DNA of 64,000 bases from Capillidium heterosporum. Its lineage: Eukaryota > Entomophthoromycota > Entomophthoromycetes > Entomophthorales > Capillidiaceae. The DNA is taken from positions 434,001-498,000 of the forward strand of contig WBMQ01000004.1 of assembly GCA_016630905.1 (NCBI GenBank), in the 5' to 3' direction. Shown piece by piece: positions 12,804-23,423 of this stretch. The notes under the pieces are model-generated. The model was not told the DNA's origin. It worked only from the letters and a program-made list of their open reading frames with translations, and ran no database searches. The position numbers and the translations under genes are program-made. Every line of letters starts with the position of its first letter. Position 1 is the first letter of the stretch.

Positions 12804-13166
12804 TTACCTAGTAGTAAATCTTCTTGAGTTCAACTTCTTGGCTGTCTTGGAGTTGTTTCTAGTGTTCTGCCCATGCACCGGGAATCCTAAAGCATGGCGT
12901 CTACCAACATAACAGTTAATCTGTTTGAGATGAGCGATATTTTTATGTACTTGACGTTTCAAATCTTGTTCAATAGTTAATTTAGCCAACACCTCACTAA
13001 GTTCGTTAATCTTGGCTTCCGTCAAGTCCTTCAATTTACATTCTCTATGGATCAAAAGCTGGTTACAAACTTGTTCGGCTTTTTGAGGACCAATACCGTA
13101 GATATAACGTAAAGCTACTCGAACTACCTTCTTGTCGGGTAAGTTGACACCGAATAAATGTAACAT
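12804..13166 (-). CDS. mitochondrial small-subunit ribosomal protein uS13m
   Basis: The 120-residue product is bacterial-type S13: MLHLFGVNLPDKKVVRVAL, the RYIYGIGPQKAEQVC helix-hairpin-helix, and the C-terminal rRNA-binding block YVGRRHALGFPVHGQNTRNN. The cytosolic S18 homologue is longer and different, so this is the organelle form (Sws2/MRPS13 family), nuclear-encoded and acting at the mitoribosome head. No obvious N-terminal presequence is present, as in other mitochondrial S13 proteins. The frame ends RRFTTR-TAA, but the end also reads ACTAG|GTAATT, a good donor. Splicing to the acceptor near 12756 would add about 18 Ser-rich residues and stop at 12688. The gene is divergent from GIR2/RWDD1, with 146 bp between start codons. 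Confidence 0.93.
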   Translation of the reverse strand: MLHLFGVNLPDKKVVRVALRYIYGIGPQKAEQVCNQLLIHRECKLKDLTEAKINELSEVLAKLTIEQDLKRQVHKNIAHLKQINCYVGRRHALGFPVHGQNTRNNSKTAKKLNSRRFTTR

Positions 13167-13312
13167 GTTGCTCCTGTAAACTTCTAACTTTTTTGTTGAG
13201 GGAATTGGAAGTTTTGATGAGAATCAAAATTTGATCAAACTTTTGGAACGATTGGATCACAATAAAGTTTCTAAAATTGCAAAGTCCATAGCCTCTTATT
13301 CTTATTCACACT
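13167..13312. promoter_or_regulatory. bidirectional promoter region uS13m / GIR2
   Basis: The 146 bp between the two divergent ATGs must hold both promoters. I see no clear TATA box; both flanking genes serve translation, which would suit shared control (inference). Confidence 0.5.
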
Positions 13313-14323
13313 ATGACAGGTAGCTTAGAACCCATTCACAAACAACTAACGCTATTTACAATTAGACTATTTAGAAGAACAGAATTCCGAACTGGATGTA
13401 TTGAAATCTATCTACTTTGAAGAGTTCAACCGTACTATTTTTCATTTACTTTATTTAATCTATGCTATTAGTAATAACGGAAGATCCAATCGAATACGAA
13501 ATTTGCCTACCGTTAGAAGATGGTATGTTTAGCCAAAAAGAAGATGATCAAGGTAAATACACATTTAAACCGTAGTTTAATATATTATTAGCTTTGCTGG
13601 TCACTTTAAACGTAACTTATCCAGAGCAGTACCCCGATGAACTTCCTAATTTGATAGTAACTCCATCCGACTCATGTGGTTTAGATAAGAATGACATTGA
13701 AAGGCTTAGTAAAGAGCTAGAAACTCTAGTAAGTTTAAAAATTGGTTTATCCTTGCTAAATTTATTTAGGGTGAAGAAAATCTAGGTATGGCCATGGTTT
13801 TCAGTCTAGCTTCCCATCTCAAGGAAAGCACTTTTGAATTGATTGCCGAGAAGGCTAGGAACCGGGAGAAGGAGGCTGAAGCACGGATTATGGCCTCTAT
13901 CAAGGTAGCTTTTAACATAGTTTTTTGAACGTTGAAGTTTTAAACAACAAAACTCATACTAGGCCGATGAAAGTAAATTCATTGGAACCAAAGTCACGGT
14001 TGAAAACTTTTTGGAATGGCAGTTGAAATTTGAAGCTGAAAAATTGAACTCCAAGGAAAACGGTGGCAGCTTCAAGCGTAGTGATGGCAAAAAGAAGCTT
14101 ACCGGTACTTTTAAAATTTTATTTTCGAGCTAAAATTCGTATAGGCCGTCAGCTCTTTGAAAAGGATAGCAAGTTAGCTCAATCCGACATGCAGTTTATG
14201 GAAGATGACGATGTCGATGTCGATACTACCCAGTTCGACAGGCTAACCATTAGTGATCGGGAAAAGGATAGTGAGGTTGAACAGAACAATGTCTTGGATT
14301 TGATAAGAGACGCTCAGGATTGA
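13313..14323 (+). CDS. GIR2: RWD-domain protein of the Gir2/RWDD1 family (DRG-GTPase partner)
   Basis: The ATG at 13313 begins a 7-nt first exon (MT+D) spliced to DYLEEQNSELDVLKSIYFEEFN, the typical start of an RWD domain. Further exons give the RWD core, with VTYPEQYPDELPNL (YPxxxP motif) and an alpha-helical end near LGMAMVFSLASHLKE. The C-terminal part carries the family's DRG-binding segment: KFIGTKVTVENFLEW, then LTGRQLFEKDSKLAQSDMQF and the acidic MEDDDVDVDTTQFD. Yeast Gir2 and animal RWDD1 stabilise or activate the translation GTPase Rbg2/DRG2 and bind Gcn1, linking to amino-acid starvation signalling. Introns are 38-60 nt, GT-AG. The stop is TGA at 14321. The identification is firm; the symbol follows the yeast homologue. 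Confidence 0.92.
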
Positions 14324-15169
14324 GAGCGTTTTAGGTTGTAGCTTTCATCTTCTAACGTTGTATGGTTAATAAAAGTATATGGTTACGAAAGTTTGGACAT
14401 GGATGCTTTTAGCTCAAATATTTCTTTTCTTTCAGGAACCTTTAAGTTGTGTTACTTCTGTATTTATACAAGCTTATAGTATTTGTTACTTTGGTTTATT
14501 TTTATAAACTAACTTCCGCTTGAAATGTAGCATATATATTCTCACATAAGCGTAAATATATAGATTTACCGCTATGGAACATCAATTTGAATGCTGATTG
14601 TTTGTCGATATAACGAATGCATTTTTGCTATTTTAGCTTTACCACAGCATACAAACTTGAGATCAAGTACTTTGACCATATCAGGTGAAAGTAAAAGGAT
14701 CCAGGAGACGAGAGACTATAAGTTCAATTTACGAGTGCCGATTTGGAGGTATCAAGAGTAGGTATCTAAGCTCCTGCTCCAGTTTACTTTTGACTAGCTA
14801 TCAGGGCTAATGCTACTGTTGACTATACCGTAGCTAGTGGTAGCATGCTATTAATTGAATTAGCATATTCAAAGTACCTCTGGTGCTGTAAGGGAGGAGA
14901 AGCCTCGATGAGTTGAGGTTTATACTATACGAAGTTAATATTTATATAAAAGGCAACTAACATATCTAGTAAAATCTTGGAAACTATGTTGTAGTAGCTG
15001 GCTTTTCCAATCGAAATGTAAAATAGTTTAATTGCGATAGGAATATCAATAACTTTGCTGGTAAGCAAGTATAACGGTATATATATGTATGTACTAAACA
15101 ATACACTACATATCTCAATTGAAAGAAAGAATTTAATAGGTCCAACCATCTTGCTAAACCTAGTCACAC
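14324..15169. other. intergenic between convergent genes
   Basis: Separates the 3' ends of GIR2 and RPN2. A hydrophobic 80-codon open stretch at 14925-15167 on the minus strand lacks an ATG-supported structure and is AT-driven. Nothing else seen. Confidence 0.5.
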
Positions 15170-18100
15170 CTATTCGAAGTCATAGTCGAAGCCGGAGGGC
15201 TTGGAAGTAGGTCCACCACTCGAAGGTTGCGACTGCTCCAACAAGGCGGTGGTTTCGGTAGGCTCGGCAACTTCACGGACTTCAGGTAGGATAGAGGAAG
15301 TTTTAGGGAATAGGTAAGTCGTCTCATCGTTAGGGCTATGGTCTACCAGCATGACAATACCACCAGCTTTACCCTGTTTCAATGGGAAGAACCGACCATC
15401 CACTGGGAATTCCAGGTACTGCAGTTGCTGGGGTAGGACACGCTGCAAGTTGGTGATCTCCTTGTGATCGGGTTCAACTTCCTAAATGAAAGGTCAATAA
15501 ATTGGAAGATAGTTTTAAATGTACTTTGGCTTTGGGGAGCTGCTCGGGAGCAGGTTGACCTGAAGCGAGGTTGTTATCCTCCTGAAAGAATTAGTATAAA
15601 CCAATGAAATATAGTTACAATCTCCATAGCTTCCGAACCAAGTGAAGGGAGACCAGCATCGGCAGCCGACAAGGTCGAGTTCTCACGATTCTTCTTCTTG
15701 GCCCTAGCTTTCGATTTGGCTGAAGTTGAAAGAACAGCGGTAGCGATCTTTTCAACTGGACCGGTGGTGGTATTAGACTTGAGCTTGGGTGGGTAAGCGA
15801 AGAGACTGGGCTTGGCTTTAGAGATAAATTTGAACTCTGGGATCTAGACAGCGTTAGTCAGAAGTTCTTCAAGATGTATTTATACCTTGAAGTCCTCGGT
15901 AACACCAATGAAAGCGGTAGGACTAAAGGCCATAGATACGAAATGGGTAAGGGGGAACCAGTACCAGAACTGGGTGAACAATACTAAACCAGCCACAGCA
16001 GGCATATTTGTGAGACCCATAGGATTGCTTAAAGTAATAGTGCTGTTGCGACCGCCTATATCAACTATTAGCTGCAAAAATCAAAAGTGGATCTTACCGG
16101 CATCGACAAGACCCTGGGCGATGGCAGCACCAAACTTGGCTACACTATCCTCATGCTTGTTGGCGATAGTGCTCTCGAAAAGCTTGCGGATGGAGGTAGT
16201 CATAGAATTGGAAGCGTCGTTATGCTGGCAAAGGATCATGCCAAGTGCGATCAAAGCACCCTGTCTGACGTAATCAATGGAATCCTTCTTCACTATGGGT
16301 TCTAAGATATCAATGGCCTCCTGGAGACCGGTACTGGCGCAGGCAATACCCAAAGCAAGGGTAGCACCGTAACGGACGTGGGGGTTGTACGATTCGGAAA
16401 GCAGCTGCACTACACGTGGAACCTGCTTAGGGTTCTTGAAGAGGATGAAACCTAGGGAGGTGACAGCAGCGCGACGTACATCATCGTTCACGTCACTGAC
16501 GGCAACGTGTAAGAGGTACTTGATGGCCTTATTGCTACCAGTACCACAATATGCCATTGCGATGGCGTACATACCACCGTAGCGCAAGATAGGGTCGGTG
16601 GCTTCGGAGAGGAGCTTGATAACTTCGTCGGCGTTGCTTTCGTGCCCGTAGACCATCAAAGCAATACCAATGGAAAGGCCACGGATTATTTTTTCGTGCT
16701 GAGTCTCTTGGGCATAGCGGTGCATCTCTTCAATGGCGGCTTGATCAATAGTACCCATTTTGACCAGACCCATAGCCAAACCTGCTGCTTCACCAGCAAC
16801 TGCGCTATCAGTAAAGAGAATATGCTTCAACTCGCGATATACCTCTTCGTCGTTAGTGGCCATAGCTGTAGCACCTAGACCTAACGCAGCTCCATGCTGT
16901 AACACCTCATTCTGGGTGGATTTCATAGTTTCAAGAATGATACTGGTTTGGGGAGTATAGTGGTTGGCATGGATCAAACCAAGGGCAAATAACGACCCAC
17001 CTTCGGAGTATGGGCTGCTGTTAGAACTACTTCCGGGGAGGTAAGGGGCCAAGACGTTCTGACTGTTTTCCAGATTACCCTATATATTATTTAGTAAACT
17101 ATTAGAAAGAATATACCTTGTGGATAACACCAAAAGCAGCGGTGGCCGAGAACTTTGACCAGTTGGAAGCACGCGACAGCCATTCCATATTGGCACGGAG
17201 GAACTTATCACTAGTAGTTCCGCAGCTCATCAAAGCGTTGGAGAAGGTCAAAGCGGAATGGTAAAGCGAGTTTCTCGAGTCCAAGCAGCCCTAAAGTTGA
17301 TTTAGCATTGGTTGGAAGTCTACTCTACCTTAGTGTTTCGAAGAATAGCATAGTCAGTGTTATTGTTGACCGCTAAAAATTCCAAGTTGAACCTAATAGA
17401 GTGCTTGCCAGACAAAATCTCGAGTATACGGTTCCACTAATCGAAATGAGTAAATTCGCAATAAATAAATCTTACAATCTCTTCGTGGGGAGCATATTTT
17501 TCACTGTTGGTGAATTTTTCGGTATTGATGTGTTCGATAAGGTTCGAAAGGAAGGCTTGGGAGGCAGAAGCCTGAAGGTCAAAGCAGATCTGCATCGCTG
17601 TTACGTTAGGCTCGTGAATCTCCTCTCCCATGTTGGCGTTGATAATATTGAACAGATGCTTGGCACAGGCTTCAACTCGGTTGAGATGGACATTACATTG
17701 AGCTATAGCCAAGTTGTCGGGGCTTTGCTGTCTATTGTACAAGTCAATAAGCAAGCTGATGACCTAAGTAGGTTAGCAATATACATCGAACTAAATTTAC
17801 CTTTTGGTGGAAATCAAGGTTATGGGTATAAGTAAGCGAGATGTTCAAAACATAGTCCAAAAGGTGGTTGGTTTCACCAGATAGAATAGCCTTTTCTATT
17901 ATATCCAAACGGTTGCTCTCAAAAGCAATCCCAATTGCCTATGAATATAAATACCTGTGGCGCTATGTGAAAGTTACCTGTTTGTACTCCTTGTCATTAA
18001 AACATCTTTCAAACATACGCTCGACGACACCTACTAACTTAGGGTCAACTTCCTGAGACTTGCTATTCTGTTGAATGTATCGATCGATTGCCTTGGCTGG

Positions 18101-18530
18101 ATACAAATTAGTTATGAAATTGGAAATAGAGAATACCAATGATAGTTTGAACGTATTCGGTTCTGTCCGATGGGTCAAATAGCTCAGCCAGCTCCTAGAG
18201 CAAAGTTTAAGGAATCTTCAAACTCACCGAGGTGATAGTAAACCTATTTGGAATTTAAGAACTATGAAAATACTATCTATCTTGCCTTGGAAGCGACTAA
18301 AGCAGCTAAATGACGCTCCTTAAAATCTTCATTCTCGTACAGAATTTCACTTGGTAAAATTAATATATGCGCCAACCAAAAAGTTACATTTTGGGGATGT
18401 ACTCGGAAACCTCAGCCCACACTTGGTCGATCCCTAAATTTAGGTGATTTAAAGCGTAGATTTGGAGCTCCACTTGGTCTTCCTCCAATAGCGATAGTAG
18501 ACCGGAGGCGGTAGTTAATACTTGAGTCAT
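15170..18530 (-). CDS. RPN2: 26S proteasome regulatory particle non-ATPase subunit Rpn2 (PSMD1)
   Basis: Rpn2 is the large PC-repeat scaffold of the 19S base that binds Rpn13 and the ATPase ring. The ATG at 18530 opens [18 protein letters not shown]; the product is roughly 930 residues in about 13 exons. The N-terminal helical domain is followed by the toroid of proteasome/cyclosome repeats (16081-17052: [70 protein letters not shown]). Then comes [16 protein letters not shown], the Rpn2 block [18 protein letters not shown], a charged linker and the [21 protein letters not shown] end, finishing GFDYDFE like other Rpn2 tails that bind Rpn13. Odd points: one intron (18244-18285) has a GC donor, and at 18184-18186 the frame meets TGA exactly between LALGAG and ELFDPSDR, so one extra base must be skipped. 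Confidence 0.95.
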
Positions 18531-19865
18531 ATTTGACTAAAAATAAAAGGTCTCAGTATTGATTGGGATGCTAGATATATATTGAAATTACCACTCTACT
18601 TTACTTGGATACAAACTTGGTTCAACTCTAAAAGGTATAAAAAATCCTAAAGGTTCTGATATGGGATTCGTCAACAGCAAAACTCTTCACTTTTCATTGG
18701 CGTGATTACGTGTATCGCGCTTAGCTTCAAAGTTTGGTTACTGTTTAGAATTTGAAGGTTGAAAGCAAATGTTTATAAGCCGCCAATATTTATTTCTATA
18801 TATGAGCTTTTACTATTTTTAGATGTAAGAAATAGCATTACTAAGACGATAAATTAAACCATACAAATATGTATTATACAATAAATTTTCTTATGTTAAG
18901 CTAACCTTTAGTTGGTGCCTTTCATATTATACTATCAGTATCAGCAGTACATTTGCAGGTTGCAGTAAAATCTGCCTTTTCTAATGAATAGTGGAAATAA
19001 TAAAAAGCAGCTTGCAATCACTTTAGTTTGAGGCTTGAAAGGAATAGAAACTAGTTGATTTACAAAAATATAGCACTTGAAGCTGAAAGTAAGTTTGGCT
19101 GCTATATAGAAACATTTTGAAATGCGTATAATCCTGAGATAGTAAAGGTCAAAACAAGTGCTATAAAGTAAAATCTATAAATATTTTTACCGGATTTATT
19201 ATTAAGGACCTCGTTATGTACCATACATATACTTATCGAGCTGCTTCGATGAAACATGCCAAAGTATAAATAGGTATTCTAGCGTATACTACAATACTTT
19301 TATATAAGCAGCACCTTTATGAAATTTGCTATTTTAAAGTCAAAATCTACATCATCTTGGCAATAAACTGGGTAAAAAACCTCAATCCAATCAAATAAAC
19401 CATTGTTTTCTCAATAGTAAAGTTTCCGGAGATTACCAAATGTGTCTCAATTGTCCGCAGCTGTAGGTATGAGCCGTATGTCATTTACAAGAACTGATCA
19501 GCTATCAACTAGTTTGAAAATCGAAATGTATAAAGGAAGCGTAGTGTCCAACCTTTATATCTCTAAATAAAGATGGAGATGATTTAATAAATTTCAAGAA
19601 GCAGGTAGGTGATCAATATTACGACTCACTCCTCGTTGACGGACTGTTTGGATCCAATTGTACCAACCTAGCCCTCAGCAAATAAGCAGGGTTAAATACA
19701 ATATTCATCATCAGTATGTAGAGGTTGGATGATCTTTTCTACGCTATGGAATTCGATCCCAAAAAAAGCGCCAATAGACAAAACCTTCATCTATAAACCT
19801 CACTTATCAGCTTCAAAATATGCTATTATTTTATCAGCGACTTCGCATGAATTACATATGGGGGA

Positions 19866-20320
19866 AATTTTGCCTACTTCATCGAAAAGCTAGGTACTCT
19901 GTTGGTGATAGTTTACCAAAAAGATTCCTTTTTAGACTTTGCTAGTTTTATTTTCGCTATATCTGGTTCCATTTTATACTATACCAGTTGATCAGTGATT
20001 ATGGCATTATCTTTATTTTGGCATTGGTTTTTACTTTGGGATTGAGAGGTGAAGCTTACCAGCTGGTAAAGAGTTTTAGAAATGGAACTCACCATTATCA
20101 ACGGCAAGATTTTCCCTTCACAACAGCTTTAGTTATGTTGGGTACGATTTATAATAGCATCTATAAAGTGCTGCTAATATTCCTTATAATCTGTTATTCG
20201 GTTGATATGATTTTAAAAGTGGTTCTGTTGTACCAGTATTTAATTTACAACCAAGCTCTTCAGCAAGTTGAGGAGGAAGGTATTTGGTTTTCTAGGTTTT
20301 GGTTCAACTTGATTTATTGA
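19866..20320 (+). pseudogene. possible remnant of a multi-spanning membrane protein
   Basis: A frame from about 19866 reads AYFIEKLGTLLVIVYQ…FASFIFAISGSILYY and stops at TGA 19989. A second frame starting at the same place (19988) continues with DYGIIFILALVFTLGL and a long hydrophobic stretch, KVLLIFLIICYSVDMILKVV, to a stop at 20320. Together they would give three to five membrane spans. No ATG or GT-AG intron was found that joins them, and no family was recognised. Decay or missed exons are both possible. Confidence 0.3.
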
Positions 20321-20363
20321 ATAAAGGCTGGAGCTGGCAGCCTGATATTTACCAGATATGGGT

Positions 20364-20475
20364 ACTTGCAAAAACAATTGAATCGAAATATTGGCTGTTT
20401 TAGACGAATTCAATATCAAGCTCACCCAATATGGTATTGTTTCAGTAGCATTTCGATTCGATTATTTTTGCAAGT
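20364..20475. repeat. inverted repeat, 26-nt arms, 60-nt loop
   Basis: The left arm 20364-20389 (starts ACTTGCAAAAA, ends GAATCGAAAT) matches the reverse complement of 20450-20475 with two mismatches. The RNA of either strand could fold into a stem of about 26 bp. No coding function was seen. It could be a small MITE-like relic or a hairpin RNA locus (inference). Confidence 0.65.
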
Positions 20476-21303
20476 GCTTATATTTTTGTATTTCTGCCTA
20501 CAATATCATAGCTGCCTCTATTCCTCAGATATAGACATACTCTTATTCTTTTGTTTGAAGAAATCGGACCAAATCAGAGGGACGGGAGTAGTATACAAGC
20601 TAGATCACACCTACGCCTCTTAATCCTTGTTCAAAGCTGTGTACGATCTAGTATCTATCCCATTTTTAATTTGCATCTGAATACTATAGCTTACCCTAGT
20701 AAATCCAAAATAGAAAGGCTTGTAGCTATTTATAGAAATATAGAAACTTAAGGAGATGTATTCTTTATTGAAAGTTCCAACAGCTGAAAGATAGCTCTAT
20801 CAACTTAAACCTACAACGTATAGCTTAAGACAGCAGTTGTATTCGACCTAGGACTCTAAAGTATACAAAGCTAAAAAGAAAAATGATTTTTGGGGCGGGA
20901 TGGGATATATGTAGTAAGATCGGACCTACGCATAAAAAAAGTTGTAAAAGACTTGTAAGTCCAACCGGTAGGAGTAGTGTACTGGGTTAGATGGGTTGAA
21001 GAGTTAGGATAGTGGTAGCGGTGACAAGAGGTAGGACGGCAGGACAAGTTAAAGTTACTCGATGGTAAGAGAATAGCGCTGTTGGTATGGCTTAGTTAAC
21101 GGCTCCAACCTCCTCCTTAACTTCGATTTCGTCCCCCTCCTGGACATCTTCTAAAGCTAATTTAGCAGCCAACCCACCTTCACTCTTCAATGAACCGGGG
21201 GTAAACTGTTGGGCAGTCTGGGTTGAGAGGTTTGGCCTCCTTATCACTGGAGGCAACCTCCAAATCGTGACTAGTGTTGCGTCTGTGCTTGGCACTATTT
21301 CCC

Positions 21304-23423
21304 TTATGCTTGTCGCTGCTGCTGTACTTCAACTGAGCTGGGGAACTTGGGTGGTGACGAGTTCTTACGCTGGTGGCCCTTGGCGTCAGCGCCCAAATTG
21401 GCGTTGGCTTTACGGAAGTCGTTGATACTAGAGAACTTTTTCAACGTCTTCTCTAACTTGCCGTTGATCTTGACATCGCGGATCGTCTTGTCCTTACGGT
21501 AGTAGAGATAGGCCCAGAACTTCTCCAAGCCGTACAAATTGTCACGTTCGACATCGAGCAACGTGACTTCCTGGAAGTCTTTGAAGAGCTCGTCGCGGTA
21601 CTTCTTCTCCAAACCGTAAGAGTAGAAGCGGAAGAGGCACTCCAGACCGTAGCGGTAGCTTGTTTCGGCATCTTCTAGAGCCAGCTGCTTGAACTCGCGA
21701 TACATCTTGCGGTTGAAGTGTTTGCGTAAAAAGTGGGACCAGAATCGGAATAAGGTATTCATCTCCTGCGAATGGCCGGATCCCAGGCGTTTGCGCTCCT
21801 TGATGGCACGGGCATGGAATTTGTGATATTTGTGCTGAACAAATCCATTGTCCTTGAGGAGCTCGTGGCTGGGGTGCTCGAAATTAGGAATCGATTTGCC
21901 ATAAGAGCCAGGGAAGCTGCTTTCGGTGCCGTAGCTCTTGCCCAAGCTCTGGCTCAAGCTGCCCTTGGGGAGGGAGTTGAGGGGGGTGACGGAGTCGGGG
22001 TCGTGGGGTTCGTTACTCATGACCCAACCAATAGCTGATTCGGCAGGGAACTGGCGCGTGTCTCGGTACTTTGCCTGTGAACCATCAAGGGAATGGGACC
22101 CGAGAGAGCCCGACAGGGGTGGGATGTTGGAGTCCTTGTCACGGACAGGGATGAATTTGGGGGAAAGATACTTATTCAACTTACCACGCTTGCTCTTGGC
22201 TACTGAACCGAGAGTGAGCTCGCTGCTGGTGTTGAGCTTTGTAAATTGAACCTCATCGACGACGTCAACTTTGAGGTTGTCGGGCTTATCTAATGGGGAC
22301 TTGACTTTCTTGTGGAGATCCTTCTGGTAGTAGTAGAGACCCTCCTTGATCATCTCGTTGAACTCGTCGTTGATGGCCTTGCGTTCGTAGGGGATATGGT
22401 GGCGGTCACGACGGCGCTGAGTAACGATAAGTAAAGAAGATACGACCTCATCATCAATGTCATCGTCGGAAGCCCCTTCATCTGAGCTGTAAGAGTATTT
22501 CTTGATGCTACCGTCGGCATTTGCCTCGTGCTCTTCATCAAGCTTGAAGAGGTCGTCGTCATCACCACCGCTGTACTTGGGTTGGATTCCTGGTGAAGTT
22601 GCTGGGGAATTGTGCGAGCTACGGCGTGCCTTACGGTATCCACCAGGGCCAAGTACTGGTGAGAACTCAGGAAGTGGGTTCTCAAAGACTTGGTGGGGTG
22701 CTGATCGAAAGGTCAGCTTTTACTTTGAAAAATAAATGTACCTGAAGCAGTAGGAACGAAACCGACTGAAACTTCCTTATCCTTAGTTTCTTTAGACTGA
22801 GTAAGCTAAATTATATGAATAAACGATCACTTAAATAAAAGATTACCTTTTTAGGGAGTACCCAGAGAGCCCAATCCAACTTGCGACGGACTTTCATCTC
22901 GTTAACTTCTAACAGCTGACTGTCCAACAAGGTATTACGGATAACGGCCAGGTCGGTACACAGACTTTTAATCCGATTGAATGAGGCTAGGACGCTCAAA
23001 GTAATGTATCCTTCATCGTCCATCTACAAATATGAGGTTTAGTTTTCACAAAAACACAAATTTGAAATACCTGCTTACGGAAGAAGACGTCACGGCAGAG
23101 GTTATCGGTACTGAAATAAAACTCACTAGAAATGGATCTTTTAGTTGCTGATTTAAAAATAGTCGAAAATTACACTTGGCGCTTGAGGAGGTTACGAAGT
23201 TCAATCAAACTGTTGGGTACCGGGAGTTTGGGTGCTATAGGACCACCGGGCATATGACGATGCTTGGACTTTCCTTCGTTCTTGCCGCTGGGTAAGGTGG
23301 AGGTGTTCGCATCGGCATCTACAAGTCGTTAATAAAAATTGTGGAATAAAAGGTACTTTCAACAAGGAGGTCGCTGTGGATAGCGCTCTTATCAAAAACT
23401 GGAGGGGTTTCAATAGCGGTCAT
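21304..23423 (-). CDS. LARP1: La-related protein LARP1 (La motif + DM15 repeats)
   Basis: LARP1 binds the cap and 5' TOP of ribosomal-protein mRNAs and poly(A), under TORC1 control. Exons on the minus strand run from ATG 23423 ([16 protein letters not shown]). The La motif spans the exons near 23175-22850: [39 protein letters not shown] and [12 protein letters not shown] long Ser/acidic linker follows. The C-terminal DM15 region is at about 21740-21440: [60 protein letters not shown] and [12 protein letters not shown], the three cap-binding helical hairpins in order. The main frame stops at TAA 21304. Two other frames down to 21092 also look like coding sequence (KHRRNTSHDLEVASSDKEAK; then EGGLAAKLALEDVQEGDEIE ending at TAA 21092), so the true C-terminus probably lies further on, reached by a short intron or a frame change. 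Confidence 0.93.

Larger units (their letters stand above)
18531..21091. other. 2.5 kb intergenic region
   Basis: Contains the hydrophobic open stretches at 19866-20320 and the inverted repeat at 20364-20475, listed separately. The remainder is AT-rich with nothing recognised. Confidence 0.5.

Noticed and set aside
16080-16110. Apparent frame break in RPN2 at VDAG
   Set aside because: Choosing the acceptor GATATAG instead of the earlier TTTTGCAG or CTAATAG restores VDAGGRNSTI exactly.
19866-20320. Using the membrane-protein frame break as a third +1 frameshift case
   Set aside because: The offset there is the opposite direction (-1), so it does not support a uniform +1 mechanism and looks more like decay or missed exons.
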